A stretch of 64,000 nt of DNA, from positions 6,341,224-6,405,223 of the forward strand of contig NC_045141.1 of the NCBI RefSeq assembly GCF_008831285.2, in the 5' to 3' direction. A model generated the notes under the pieces. The model ran no database searches. It had not been told where the DNA came from and saw nothing but the letters and a program-made list of their open reading frames with translations. Positions 46,620-59,875 of the stretch are shown piece after piece (position 1 is the first letter of the stretch; every line of letters starts with the position of its first letter). Made by a program: the position numbers and the translations under genes. This stretch comes from Nymphaea colorata. Lineage: Eukaryota; Streptophyta; Magnoliopsida; Nymphaeales; Nymphaeaceae.

Positions 46620-49141
46620 AACACAAGAATCAATTCCCAACATCATTCGCAAGCTCCCCCTCGCTTTTCAGTTTGACTCAGCTTCGTAAAATTCAAACCT
46701 GGATGTACAATCTTTATTTCAAGCCTAAGCACCTATCCAATCCATGATCCAACCTTCGACATCGATCTGGGCCCTTCCCATTCAAGGAAACTAGATCCAG
46801 ATCAAAAATGAACCTGGAATCATAAAAAACGGAGCCAAACCCGTTTTATAAAAGGAATATTTTACCTCTTAAAGAATTACATATTTTTGTTGTTAAAATT
46901 TTATTTTTTTTAGGGTGGGACCTACCTGGGGATGGCAGAGGGCAAAGGCCAGCCTCAAGTTGCCCCCATGCGCCTAGTTTTGGCAGCACTTGTTGCACTG
47001 CCTAGAGCACTTGGTGCGCTACTAAGTGCTCTGGCGAAGGGTGCAGGGTGCTGTCTTGCACTCTGGCTTAGGGTGCACGGCGTTTTCGGGTGCTATGGTT
47101 GAGAGTGCACGGCCGCACCAAGCGCTCTGTCAACTCCCTCCAAAAGGTGTTTGCAGGACCAAGGGCTAATATCCACAAGTCAAAACCTATAAAAGAAACT
47201 AAAAATAAAAATAATTCACAAAATGAAAAATTCATAAGAAATCTTGAGAAATTAAAACTCCTTCAAATGTTGAATTTTGTTTTTATTTCTTTTTATAAAT
47301 ACCCCCACATCTTGATCCTTGGTTATAAGCAACCTTTGAGGAACTCCTTGAGCCCTCTAACTATGAGCTTGGAATCTCTCTTCCTTCACCAATTCTTCTT
47401 TCGCTCTTTCAACACTTCTTTATCTTCAACCAGTGGAAAGGAGAGCACCTAGGAGACCCTTGGAAGCTTCTTCAATAAATCAGAGTTCTCATTTTGGAAG
47501 TTTCATTGTTCCGCAAAAGTAAAGGACTCATCTCTTCTTGAACTATACCATCTCGAGGCATGTAGTTTCAATTTCTCTTGCTCTTCCCTTCATCATCTCC
47601 CCATGGCCATGTAAGAGAGTTCTTGAAATTTCTTATTCAGAGCCAAGAGCCACTCTTAAATGCAATGGGAGCATGAGCAATGTGATGCCAAGTCTTGTTT
47701 ATTTGATCAACTCAAATAGGCATGATATGTTTTTTTTTTCTTCTATTGAATGTATGCATTCGTTGTATCTCTACGAATCGATAATGTGCATGTATGGCTA
47801 GTTGATTTTTCTTTTCATAGATGGATGAGTGCTTGTGATGAGATTTTTTTATTTTTATATTGATTTTTGAGGTTGGGTATTGTCAAACTCAGGAAAAACA
47901 AGATGTTAAACTGCATTTTCATATTATCGCTATGATTAGTTTTGACATCTTTCAAATCTTCATTCCCTTGATAAAATAACTATTGATTGTCCAATTAGTA
48001 GTATTAAAAGAGTGATGCACCTTTAAAAGAGTGTCTTCTTATCAGGTTTGAAGCACAAAAAGAGTAAATGAAATACATTTTGGCAAAACATAAGAGTAAA
48101 TGAAATATTTTCAATTTTGTCTATATATATGTGTGTGTATATATATCTTATTTTTTAAAAAATTTCAAAATAAGTCCTCCGTCCATGAGCCCAAGTGGTT
48201 CTTCTCTTGCCTACATAAAAATATTGAAGTTGAAAATTTTCAAAATTATATCCTTAATCTTAATTTCTATATTAAAATAAAAAAAGGGGTTAAAATATCA
48301 CGTTATTAGATCATTTTTCTTTCTTCTTTTATTCGCCCTTTCTCATGTTTCTTTCTTTTCTCTTAGAATCTTTATATCTCTCTGATTATTCTCTTAAAAT
48401 CTCCCTTTGCTAATCTTCCTTTCTCTATTTCTTTTCTCTCCCTTAAAAATCTTGACATTTTTCTCGCTCTCATTTTTTCTTAAAATCTTTTGCTATTCTA
48501 CAACTTTTTCTCTCTTTATTTCTTTTCTCTCTTTTCAAAATCTTTATCTCTCTCTCCCTCTCACACGCATTTTTCTCTTAAACTCCCATGCTCTTCTACT
48601 AGTTTTCTTATCTCTTTAAAATATTTATATCTCTCTCTCACTCTCCCATTTTTCTCTGAAAATCTCTTGCTCTTCTACTAGTTTTTCTCTTAAAAACTCT
48701 TTCTTTTCTACTAGTTTTTTGCTTTATTTCTTTTCACTCACTTATAAATCTTTATTTCTCTTTTAATTTTCCCTTAAAACCACTTGCTCTTTTACTAGTT
48801 TTTCTTTGTCTATATTTTCTCTCTCTAAAAAATCTTTATCTCACCCTCTCTAACTGTTCCATTAAATGAAATATTTTCCTTTAAAAAGAATTTCCTTCCT
48901 TTGCTTTACAAAGTTCTAACTTTTTTACCACACGCCACATATAGGTTGAAGATAATGTTTGGGCGAATATGAAGTGCATGGGGAATGAACATAGCCATAA
49001 AATCAGTTACCCATGAGAAAGGTTTCGGAATGGCCAAGCCTCGTACTGACGGGCAAGTTCTTTTTTTTTCTATTTTGAAAATAAAAATTATTTTTAATAC
49101 ACTTCAAAAACAAAACCTAAACAAATTTTGGGATGCAAACA
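46620..49141 (+). repeat. degraded long LTR, related to the solo LTR at 58236
   Basis: The right end GGGATGCAAACA with TTTTGGGATGCAAAC matches the (reversed) end of the solo LTR, as does the preceding segment with GTACTGACG / TCGTACGAG-like sequence. Further left it has a TATAAATACCCCCAC promoter block (47293 on), as in the solo LTR (CTATAAATACCC). The 46620-46960 part is shared with 29990-30370. The left end is not defined. No coding region belongs to it. Confidence 0.5.
48330..48880. repeat. CT-rich tract with degenerate tandem units
   Basis: Repeated TCTTCTACTAGTTTTTCT and AAAATCTTTATCTCTCTC blocks recur at intervals of about 60-100 bases. It corresponds to the GA-rich region of the solo LTR (58970-59290) read in reverse. 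Confidence 0.65.
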
Positions 49142-50034
49142 ACCTTATTTGCACATAAGGCAATATCTGGCTGGGTGAGGGACACATATTGCAATGCTCC
49201 CACAATATTTCAATATAAATTAACATCCTTAAACTTCAAACTGTTACCAGCAAATAATTTTATGAATGTGGCCATGGGCGTGTTCTTGGGTTTGGCTTCA
49301 TGCATTTTTGTATGCTTGAAATGATTGAAGTTATTACTTTCTTTGATATAACAGCAGGCTTCATCTTAACATTGATGGATTCACTTCCTAGGAAATAGAA
49401 TGAAGATTTTCCAAGTTTCACTTTTGCTTGTAGGGGGAAGGGTATTCTATTTAACTAACAGGGTCATTTGGATCACTTACATGCTCCAAGAACACAATGA
49501 TGCTCACAGCATATAACTCTCATCCTCCTCATTAAGGGATTTTCTTTTGATAACATTGGACATCAGTGCAAAACATACTGGAATTGTGCATTTTTATTCA
49601 CTCTTCTTGTTGTGCATTTTTTTGGTAGGTTTAAGAAATTGTGGTGAGGATATAGTACATCAAAATTTTAGAAAATTGAAAGGATTTATGTGAACTATGG
49701 CTATAGTGGTGTCCTTACTTAGAACAAAGCACAAACTGCAATAATGGACAAAGTTCCAAGCCTCTTTCACGTAACTTGCACTGGAAATGTGAGTTGTTCT
49801 GCAAGATTGGTCACCCAAATGCCTCAGGAATAGAACACACAAGCATATTAAGCATATCTTTATTAAATCCTATATGCAACTGTAATTGAGCAATGCAAGT
49901 GAGAGCTCTAAATGAAAGCAATCAAACTACATTTTCACCTCCAACTATTTTAGCCAATGGCTGGTTGCGCCCTGGAATTAAATCTCTTTGTATCTCTGGA
50001 TGTATTTGAATTGTCCTTCTATCATTCTTGTCTT
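49142..50034. other. no gene seen
   Basis: No coding content or repeat partner recognised. Confidence 0.3.
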
Positions 50035-50580
50035 CTGTCGTATCCTTCTCAGCCCAACAACCACTTCCTTCACGTCCATTCTCTCATTTGGAGACACCGT
50101 TGAACATGACAAGCTATCTCCATGATCATCACCAGCAGCTCATTCATAGCAGCTGATCTTTCAGTTGGAGTAGTGTTGCTTTCATTCAAAAGATGGCTGT
50201 CAATGACATATGAAATTGCAACAGGAAATGCTTCAGCCACCCATTGCCTCAAACTAAAATCCCCATCAAACTGTTCATCAGTAGACTTTCTTCCCGTAAA
50301 CACCTCAAGGAGGAGAATTCTGTAGCTGTAGACATGAGCTTTGGTTGACACCTTTCCAGCCATCCCAAATTTTAATTCATCCATCCAACAATGTTAGACA
50401 TGATTAGCGGGCACAATATAATTGTCTAATGCTCATCTATGACACAATTGCACTAATTGGTTTTGGGCAAGAGGCCTGGAAATTAATGGACTCAAGATCA
50501 ATTAAACCACCAATCCTGCCTTTCTCTAGTTGTATTCTCATATATACATCTAAAAAAAATGCAAGATTATGATTTAGAAC

Positions 50581-50863
50581 TAGACATGGTATTGGGCCCA
50601 GGTCCAAGACCGCATGATAATATGGGGCAAGCCCAGGTCAGCCCGACGGGGGCCCAATCTGTCCCGATAACTTTTAAATATTAATTTTATTTTATTAGTT
50701 ATATATAAACTGTTATTTAAAATATATTTTACATTCAAATTTTTATTTTATATTTAAAATTTATTTTTTTATGTAATCGACCAGGGCTTGGGTTTGAATT
50801 TCGGACATCAGGCCGGCCTAGACCGGTTCTTATCTGGCAGGGCTGGCCCGATGCGCAGGTCTA
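50581..50863. mobile_element. hAT-type miniature element, 283 bp, in the kinase intron
   Basis: Ends TAGACATGGTATTGGGCC and, reversed, TAGACCTGCGCATCGGGCC. It is flanked by a perfect TTTAGAAC on both sides (50573-50580 and 50864-50871). GC-rich ends enclose an AT-only core. This copy anchors the family seen at 15035, 36028 and 56960. Confidence 0.88.
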
Positions 50864-51523
50864 TTTAGAACTGAAGTCTTATATATATGAATTCAAGTGC
50901 TCTTAAAAGAATTCAAACATATATCCTGATTTTTTCTATGGGGCATGTGAGATTTGTTGAGTTTCATTAATTGTACGGCACAGTGGTTACACAACAGAAA
51001 AGCCTAATTAAACTCATCTTCCTTCTAATTCACTTGTGACAATGTCAAGGTTCCCTTAAATGTCTCCTAAATCGAGTGATTATTCAGTAGTGCCGATTGT
51101 TAGCCAGTCTTAAGCCATTAGGTAGAAAGGTATTTACAATTAGGGTTCTTTTATACAAGAAAGGAAAAAAAGTTTACAACTTTTGTTAAAAGAAAAAAAA
51201 CAATTGAAGATTCTTGTTTGTTGAGGACATGCAAACAACAGATGTGTACATGAGCACAAAACAATGCAAAAATTAGCATGCAACACCATAGGCCATACGA
51301 ACAACGAATGCATTGTCCATGTAAAATAGTTTATCAATGACCTTTAACATTATTGAGCTAGGAACCACTTGTGCATGCCTTTATGTGTGAACAACCAAAT
51401 CATGATGATTAGATGGATCATGAGTGTTTTCACATCAATTAATATATTTATTGATGTTATATTGCAAACCACAAAAAAGCATAATTAGTTAAACCACATA
51501 AGTCAGACCAAATATACATATAA

Positions 51524-51529
<6 letters not shown>

Positions 51530-51576
<47 letters not shown>
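51530..51576. repeat. (AT)23 microsatellite
   Basis: Uninterrupted AT repeats inside the intron of kinase copy c. Confidence 0.95.
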
Positions 51577-51581
<5 letters not shown>

Positions 51582-54139
51582 CAGTGGGCTACCTATGTTA
51601 CTAATGACACTTTTTCTTATTCTGTGACCCTAAAAGCAGTCTCAACGCTAAAAATGGTTGCCAAAACATTGACTATCATCAATGCATTTTTTTGCAATGT
51701 TTTGAACAATACAAAATTAAAAAAAGCTTAGTCAGCTGATTTCAATATAAATAAATAAATAAATAAATGAATATATATATATGGAGAGAGAGAGAGAGAG
51801 AGAGTCCACTAGGACTGGCAAACCCACCCACTCTCTCGTTGTCTCTCTTCATGCGATCCCACCTTCCCTCCCACTTTCTCTATGAGAGCATTATTGAAGA
51901 GAGAGAGAGTATGGTCACACATGCACAACACTCAAGAAATGGTTCAGGCAGTTATACACACACTTTGAGAGACACAAAATTCATAAAATGACAAAAAAAT
52001 AATTGATAGTACGTACCTGGTGCACTGTATCCGGTGGTTCCAAGAGTGGCTGTAAGAGTATAAGAATTCAGACCAACTAGAATCTTTGCAATGCCTAAAT
52101 CACTCACGTATGCCATCATGTTCTCATCTAGAAGCATATTACTTGGCTTTAGATCACAATGAACTATAGTCTCTAAGTAACCATGGTGAAGATATTCTAG
52201 AGCACAAGCCACATCAATCATGATATCCAATCTCTCAAAGAGATTCAAGTGATGGCCGCCCAAATGTAGACAGACTTCCAGGCTACCAAGGGGCATGTAT
52301 TGGAGAACTAAAGCATTGAAATCTCTACTAGAGCAAGACGTAATGACTTTAATGAGGTTTCGGTACCTGATTTGGCACATGACAGTGCACTCGATGTCAA
52401 AATTTTTAGATGCTCCTTCAAATAACAAATTAAAGACCTTAACAGCCACTATCGTTCCATCTACTAGATTTCCTTTGTATGTTGAACCAAAGCTTCCATT
52501 CCCAATAAAATTTGCGTTATTGAAGTTCCTTGTCTAATGCAATTGCTCTCTGTTAGAAATCACTGGAAGTGTAGTTCCTCGAAATCTTTCAATGTCATCA
52601 TGATTTTTCAACAACCACCTCTTTCTATAGCATGAGATACCAATGACTGCAAACAATGACCAAAAGTGCTGAGCCCCCAATTGCACAAGTGGCAATGACT
52701 AGCCGCATTGCTCTTACTTTGCCTCTCTGTTTTGTCTAAGCACAATGGGACATGGAATTTGGGAGCTCCACATAGTGCATAATTCTCTAGGAATGACTCG
52801 GCAGATAGGTTTGCAAACTTTCCACCAGTTGGAATCTGACATTCCAATAGATTGAAGGACAAGTCCAAGACCTGGATGTGTTGAAGTTTCTCCAATGACT
52901 TTGGTATCTCACCGGAAAGCATGTTATGGGAAAGGTCAATAATGTCAAGGTTTAGCATGTGATCAAGTTGTTCAGGAATGTGACCATCAAATGTGTTCTG
53001 AGAGAGATTCAAATACTCTATCATTTGGAGCTTTGATAATGATGCAGGCAACTCTCCACTCAGCTTGTTTGCAGAGATATCCATGCTTATCATCATGGCA
53101 AAATTCCTGAGACCCAGAGGCAGGTGACCAGTGAAGGAGTTGTCTTGCAAGTGCAGCTCCAACAAGTCATTCAACTCACAAAGACTAGGCGGTAGTGTTG
53201 ATAACAAATTGTTTCACCTTAGATCTAGGCCTCGCAAACTAGTGAGGTTGTTGATAAAGCTTGAAATTGACTTAATTAGCAAGTTGTGTTCAATATAAAA
53301 CTTCACCTTTCCTCTAAACTAGTGAGATTGTTGATAAAGCTTGAAATTGAACCAATTAGCATGTTGTGTTCAACTTGAAACATAAACTTGCGGGCCAACT
53401 GGTAGATTGATAGTGGGATTGGGCCTTCTAATGCATTGGTATCAAGAAACAACACCTGTAAGCTCATCTGTCCTATATTTGGTGGAATGATCCCTTTTAT
53501 TTTGTTGAAACTTAAATATGAGGAAATTAACTTGGTCAAGTTGGCTAAGGCCAATGGGATAGTACCTTCAATCAGATTAGAGGAAAGGTGAAGTTTCTAC
53601 AAGGTGGTTGTCAGGTTTCCAACAGATGCAGGAAGAATGCTGTTCAAAAAGTTTTGTGATAGATCAACGTCCTCTAGCAGTCGACAGTTGGTGAAGGATG
53701 TGAAAATGGAGAGCTCACGGTTTCCTGGGACATTGGTCAACATATTGCTGTAGAGGTAATTCTATTGGTATCGGACCACTGAATTTATTGTATCCTGCAT
53801 TTATAGTTTGGAGACTAGTAGCATTGGAAAAAGAAGGTGGGAAAGGGCCATCAAAATTGTTGTCACTCATTGCAAGAGATTGGAGATTGGGCAGGAAGCG
53901 GCCAACATCTTTAGGGAGATGCCCTGTTAGTTGATTGGTCATGAAACTCAAAGGCTGAAGAGCGGATAGGTTAAACAAGCTGTCTGGCAGTGTACCAGTG
54001 AGATTGTTCTTTTCCACACTAAAGAATTGCAAGGGGGTTATGCTTACCAACTCAGAAGGAATGTTCCCATGAATATGATTTTGACCAATATTAAGGTGCT
54101 CCAGCTTTGAGAGGTTGGCAAAAGCGACTGGAATGGTGC

Positions 54140-54560
54140 CTGTGAGCTTGTTATCATAAAGATTTAGGAACTTGAGTTCCTGCAGAATGCCTAAGGACTC
54201 CGGAATGCTTCCATAGAATTCGTTTTTTGCTGCAAAAAGCACTTGGAGATTGGGCAGGAAGAATCCAACATCTTTAGGGAGATGCCCTGTTAGTTTATTG
54301 GTCATGAAACTCGAAGTCTGAAGAGTGGTTATACTTCCCAACTCCCAAGGAATATTCCCATGCATATGATTTTGAGCAATATTAAGGTGCTCCAGCTTTG
54401 AGAGGTTGGCAAAAGTGACTGGAATGGTGCCCGTGAGTTGTTATCATAAAGATTTAGGAACTTGAGTGTCGGCAGACTGCCTAAGAACTCCAGAATGCTT
54501 CCATAGAATTCGTTTTCTGCTGCAAAAAGCACTTGGAGGCGGCTAAAATCAATGGGAAGA
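54140..54560 (-). repeat. internal duplication within the LRR coding region
   Basis: A block of about 240-300 bases (GTGCTCCAGCTTTGAGAGG through TTCGTTTTYTGCTGCAAAAA) occurs at 54092-54240 and 54391-54538. The adjacent GGCAGGAAGMRGCCAACATC block at 53890 and 54251 is a third partial copy. It adds LRR units in whole-unit steps. A shorter duplication (about 91-bp period) lies at 53225-53390. Confidence 0.8.
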
Positions 54561-54952
54561 TGACAGTGAACGTTATCTTTAGAGAGATCAAGAACCTGTA
54601 AGAGGGAGAGATTGCTGATGTATGGGGAGAGAGTACCTTCCAGTGCCGTGTCACTGAGATTCAGACCATGGACCCTTTGTGAACCAGGACTGCATGAAAC
54701 TCCATTCCACTCACAGAAGGAGATATTGAAATTCCAATTTGATAACACATTATAAGGGTCATTAGTGACAAGGGATTTGAAAGACAGCAACACGAATTGA
54801 TCAATCACGTTGCTCAGAGAAACAAGCACTAAGGGCGTCTCCCTATGGCCAAGAACCACAGTCGAGGTGAAGGAGAAACACAAAAGAAGGCCAAGTAGCT
54901 GAGGCAACCGACTACTGGTAACCATGCCTGTCCAATTGCTTATGCAGAACAT

Positions 54953-56959
54953 GGATGAGCAGGCACTTCTAGAAAATTTGTCCTTTTTTTTTCATGTACT
55001 AGAAGGCTCGGGTCTTACCGCTGATGATTACATCAATGAGACTCTTTCTTGTTTCCCTTTATCAATTTCAACTCTATTAAATCCCAAATCAAAGTTGTCA
55101 ATTGAACTTCATTTTTCTCTAGATAGTTATAGATATGCTTTCTGCCTTTTAAATGGCGATGTTTTTTATCATATAATATGGTTAGCATGAAAAAAAATGT
55201 GGTAAATTTTTAAAAAAATTGAGTAAAACATAAAAATTAAGGGAAAATAAGATGAATGGTAGGCAATTTAAAAAATTAAATAGATGAGAAACAAATAAAA
55301 ATTAGAAGTTGGAAACTAGCAGTTTAGCAATAAAAAAGAATGAAAAATGTCTAAAATGAAAGAGGGAAAAATGCAATCGGTTGCTAGGCTGATTAATCAT
55401 GAAAATGTAATCAAGCAACGTAGTAGTTGCAAACATTTTCATGAGTGACGAGAACCACCACTTAAATATAGGTTGTGAGAGATGACAACCAAAATTAGGT
55501 AGTAAATATAATCATAAAAAACTCATCTTGTTTTTTTTTTCTGAAAAAACAGTGATAAAACACCAAAAACAAGTCGGCTGAATAAAACGGCAAAAAGATA
55601 TATTTTTTGAAAAGAATATCAAAACAAAAAACGTGGTTTTCCTATCTTTTTCATATTTTTTCAATCTTTTTAAAAAGTTGCCATTTTTTTTTGCATGTTT
55701 TGCTTTTTATTTTTTATGCTTGCCATGTTATACGATAGAAAGACCTCCCATAATGAACAATGAACATGAAAATAATGAGCTTCCTAAATGTTGTTTGTCA
55801 CATTCTGGCCTGTACATGAGTACAAAAATTCAATCACGCAATTAGTTTGCTTCACATATATTTCTGATGCTCATATCATGCTTCATGCGAGTAATGAAAC
55901 CTGGTGATTGGTCATACAGATTATATATGATAATTAATCACTGAGTTGATCTGAGCATCACATACAGATTCTAGTATTTGGACCCCTATGTTACTGGAAT
56001 GTCAACAATCCAGCATCCATAAGTTAGAGCACAAAAAAAAGCAATTATTTCACATAAGACTGTAAAAATATCACAGTATCATTTAAGTGTCTTGACATGA
56101 GCATCTTAAACATGTTATCCAGGTGAAAGAATCCATGATCAACGATGCATGCTAGAAGCTGTAGGAACAAAGCAGGAACTAGGGGTCGTCTGGTAATCAC
56201 AACCATATAATTACAAGCGAAAAACATGCCAGAAAATGAAAACAGTTAATATCCCTGTCCATTGTCACCATAATTTCTCATTTAGCTTTGAAAAGGCCAA
56301 CCAAGATGCGACAGACAAGCTTATAATGGAAAGAAGATTCCCAGCTTGTCCAATTGGCAAAGATAAGCCGACTGACAGAGACATTGTCCTATCAAATCAC
56401 ACACCTAAACCCCCAAATAGGAAAACTATATGTAGAATATTTCCTTCAATTTTCAAACTAGGAAAAAGGATGGATTTCTTTTTCATGTTGCATTGGACAC
56501 GTATCCTGATAAGCGATAAGGATACCAATGTAGATTTGCCTATATATATATATAATGAGCTTGTGATGTTGAAAAATACAAATAAATCGAATTCTCTGAA
56601 ATGATAAAGCTGAGACGTTCGTTATTTGAATCATTAGAAAAAATTAATATGTACATGAAAAAAAACTACGTTTCTTAGTTGATGCATTTTGAGGCACATA
56701 AAGTCTAGGGACATGAATTGGTTTGTCGAAAATATCTTCAAATAGGGAAGGCTAGACGACACTGTAGATGGCGGACACATGGACTGAGTTTATCAGCTAA
56801 CATGATTTGTCAATTCAACTCTTTCTTATTGTTTTTCTTTCATTTGACCTTACCACAGAGTAAACTTAACTTTCAAGGTGTGTGCATGGGTATATTTTAC
56901 AAGAACAATACCTAATTAAACAAAATCAGTGACGGTGGTGAGATTCTACAACATGTACA
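54953..56959. other. no gene seen; upstream of kinase copy c
   Basis: AT-rich, with an AT-rich repeat related to 61540-61915 at about 55200-55700. The former promoter of copy c would lie in the first few hundred bases; no clear TATA/leader can be fixed. Confidence 0.35.
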
Positions 56960-57101
56960 TCGAGTTGGCTCAATTGGAATTCGTTTATTTTTAATATTTT
57001 TTTTAAAAATATATATATTATATATTTTTCAAGAAATACATATAAATATAATTAAAATCAATTAAAAATTATGGAGCCCGACCTGGCCCGATGCCCACCC
57101 T
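56960..57101. repeat. GC-rich-ended, AT-cored repeat, partial copy
   Basis: An AT core is followed by GGAGCCCGACCTGGCCCGAT and GCCCACCCTTAC, the typical right end. The left GC-rich end is lost. Confidence 0.55.
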
Positions 57102-57449
57102 TACTTGCATTGGCATTGAGGGTAATATATATATAAATATAATTTAAAAATATCATTTTTTGTTGTTATATGTATCTGTCATAATATTTAAGGACAGATT
57201 CATGGAATGTTGTAACATAATATTACATAAATTTGTCTAATATTTGGGACAGATATAGGGAACAGTTACATACTGTTATTGTTGCCAAACGGACCCAAGA
57301 TCAAGATAAGACATAAGCATATGCGGAGGCAAGTTACGATGTACGTAGCGTCACCCAGCTCTGTTGGTGGAGAAAAAAAGCCCGGTCAGAGGTAAGGAGT
57401 TTTCTTGTAGTGGCCGCGATCACCATCCCTGATATCTTTGGCCGAGTAA

Positions 57450-58235
57450 AGGCTGCTCAAGCCATTACAGTTCCAAGAAAATGATCAAGTAAGATTATTT
57501 TGAGTGCTAAACAAAATCACGTTAGAATGCATGGAGAATTAAAATGAAAAAATAACCTGTGAAAGTCCAACAAAGAGAACTTTAGATTTTGTCATTGGAT
57601 ATGGTCAATGATAGTCGAAGGGTCATATAGTCAATGTATTTGAGTTCAATTGGACATCTAACCAAACCAGTTCAAGAAATATCGGATATGGAAAAAAATT
57701 TAATATCCGATTAAGAAATTGGATTGGATTCAGATTTAAGAAACGACATCTGACTGGATTCAGATTCAGATTTGGATGTACATATATATATCCAATTGAA
57801 TTTGGATTCAGATTTAGATCCAGAATGGATTTAATTTTCAATAAAAATCTTATGTTCAAGTGCTCTTACATTTTGAAAATCAGCCAGAATTGATTCAGAA
57901 TTCAAATTCAGATCGTGATATTGGATTTTAGATTCATTGTTTGTATTCGAATCAGAATTTGAATATGGATATGTAAATATCCAAAAAAACAGATATAGTA
58001 CAAGATTTATCTTATTTGAATCTGATACAATAACATTCCTACTCCCAACTCTAATCCAAGGACTCCAGAAAAACAATAAATAACAAAAGATACAAACCCC
58101 TTAAATTATTCCCTACTGGCCTGTAAGTGTCATGCAACAGAGATAGCTAATAAGAAACTTTGGTAGATAATCAAAATTAAAAACTCCATCATATACATAT
58201 GTGTGTATGCATGTGTGTGTGTGCGTCTATATATA
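57450..58235 (+). repeat. duplicated segment, left half of the interrupted copy
   Basis: Partner of 34801-35610. It includes a GATTCAGAT-rich element (57628-58045) and stops at a short GTGTGCGTCTATATATA array where the solo LTR begins. Confidence 0.85.
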
Positions 58236-59875
58236 TGTTTGCATCCCAAAATTTTATTGGTTTTGGAGTGCTTCAAAAAAATTGAGTTTTGTTTTGAAAT
58301 AAGAAAGAAAAGGGACTCGCTCATTGGTACGAGGATTGACCGTTCCCAGCACCTTTACCGGGGGTAATCGATCCAAAGGCTATGTTCATCATTGATGCAT
58401 TTCATTTTAACTTAAACATCCTTTTCATTCTATATGCGGTGTAGAAAATATTGAAAGTTTGATGTTTCAAATTTTTGAAAAGACTCTTGAAGGGTTGCTT
58501 GAAAATGTGAAATGTTTTGAAGAAAAAGTGGAATTAGTAAGTATCATTTGAAAAGCTTGTGAAATCATCTTGAAATCACTTTAGTGTTCTCTTAAGACTC
58601 TAAGTAGGTTTGAGATTTTGCTCTAATTCAGTTACCACCTAGTTAGAGCTCCATCCCATCTTGCTTAAGTTCTTTTGGAGAGATGCTTGTGATCATAAGT
58701 GAAATAAAGTGGGTGAGAATGCATAGATGCATTAATCCTATATGAATGTAAAACATTCCTACCACAACATTCATCTAAAGTCATTCCTACCACAACAAAC
58801 ATCTAAGGTTTTTCTTGTTGTATATAAGAAGAGAAAATTTTTGAAAGGGGATTGAGACTGTAGACCATCAAGCATGACTCCAATGTTGGGTCATTACTTG
58901 GTTTGTGGTCTTAATGAAGTTGGTAGATAAAAAATATCATGAGAGGAGAATGTTAAAAAGAATGCAAGAGATAAAACACTCTTATGAAAAGAAAGAGAGA
59001 GAGATAGAGAAAGACATGCATACATGTGTACATATCATCACATATACATATATATGAAAGCTTAAGAGAAAAAGATGTATTGATTTGAAGAGAAAGAGAA
59101 ATTTTAGAGGAAAAGAAAAATATCATACGTATATATGGGTTTGAGAAATTTTATAAGAGAAGATATTTGTCTTGAAAAGAGGAATAAATATTTGAAAGAG
59201 AGGAAATGAAGCACATGTACATACGTATTCATGCACATATGAAAATTTATAAAATGGAAAGTGAAAGCATAGAGAGAGAAAGATGGGGGGTCATCATGTT
59301 GGCATAGATGTATATAACATGTGTATACATCCATACCTTCACAAGATTAGAAATCAAGGAATAACTTAAAATTACCAACTTCAAGTTTAGTGTGGACCGG
59401 AGGGGAGCTTGGACTCATACAACAGTCTAAGCTAAGTCCCTAGGGCCATGTTAGAAGGTTCCTTTTGAAAATGTTTTAGAAAATAAACATAGAATGTTAT
59501 TATTTAGTTTGTTGTAAGGGATATATTTCTTCCACCGTTGGGTATGGAAGAAAACAAGCAACATAGCGAGACACTCGTTAGGGTTTCTAATGGCATGATT
59601 AAGAAGGAAACTAGTGCAAAATGACATGCAAATGCATATTAACATATACATTTTCGTGAGGGTTTATCCCGGGTTGGACAAGTCCCAACCTCAAAAATTA
59701 ATATGAAAATAAAGAGTCCCCAAACCACACTCTCGTTCCCATCATACATTCACATATAAGTAGAAAACCAAGCAACTATGCATGGAAAATATATAGACAA
59801 CATTCAAGGAAGGAAAAAGAGAAAGAGGATGACAGAAAGTGCAAGGTTCAATTTGGAGGGAGGACATGATGTAAC

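Larger units (their letters stand above)
50035..54952 (-). pseudogene. LRR receptor-like kinase (subfamily XII), copy c, nearly full length but broken
   Basis: The start is most likely the ATG of MVTSSRLPQLLGLLLCFSFT, a signal peptide. LRRNT with LSNWNFNISFCEWNGVSCSP follows, then many LRRs, a membrane segment and a kinase with AVKVFNLLFEGASKNF, IVHCDLKPSNMLLDENM (HCD, non-RD) and SDLGIAK, where DFG has become DLG. Lesions: a base lost near 54437; a frame change near 53760; TAG at 53599-53597; TGA at 53216-53214; frame changes around the membrane segment and near 50105. Exon 1 ends at 52017 (CCAG|GTACGT). The exon 2 acceptor AG of copies a and b is AA here (50373-50372), so splicing would fail. 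The 1.6-kb intron holds a (TA)n array and a hAT miniature element. Intact members sense microbial patterns at the plasma membrane. Confidence 0.92.
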
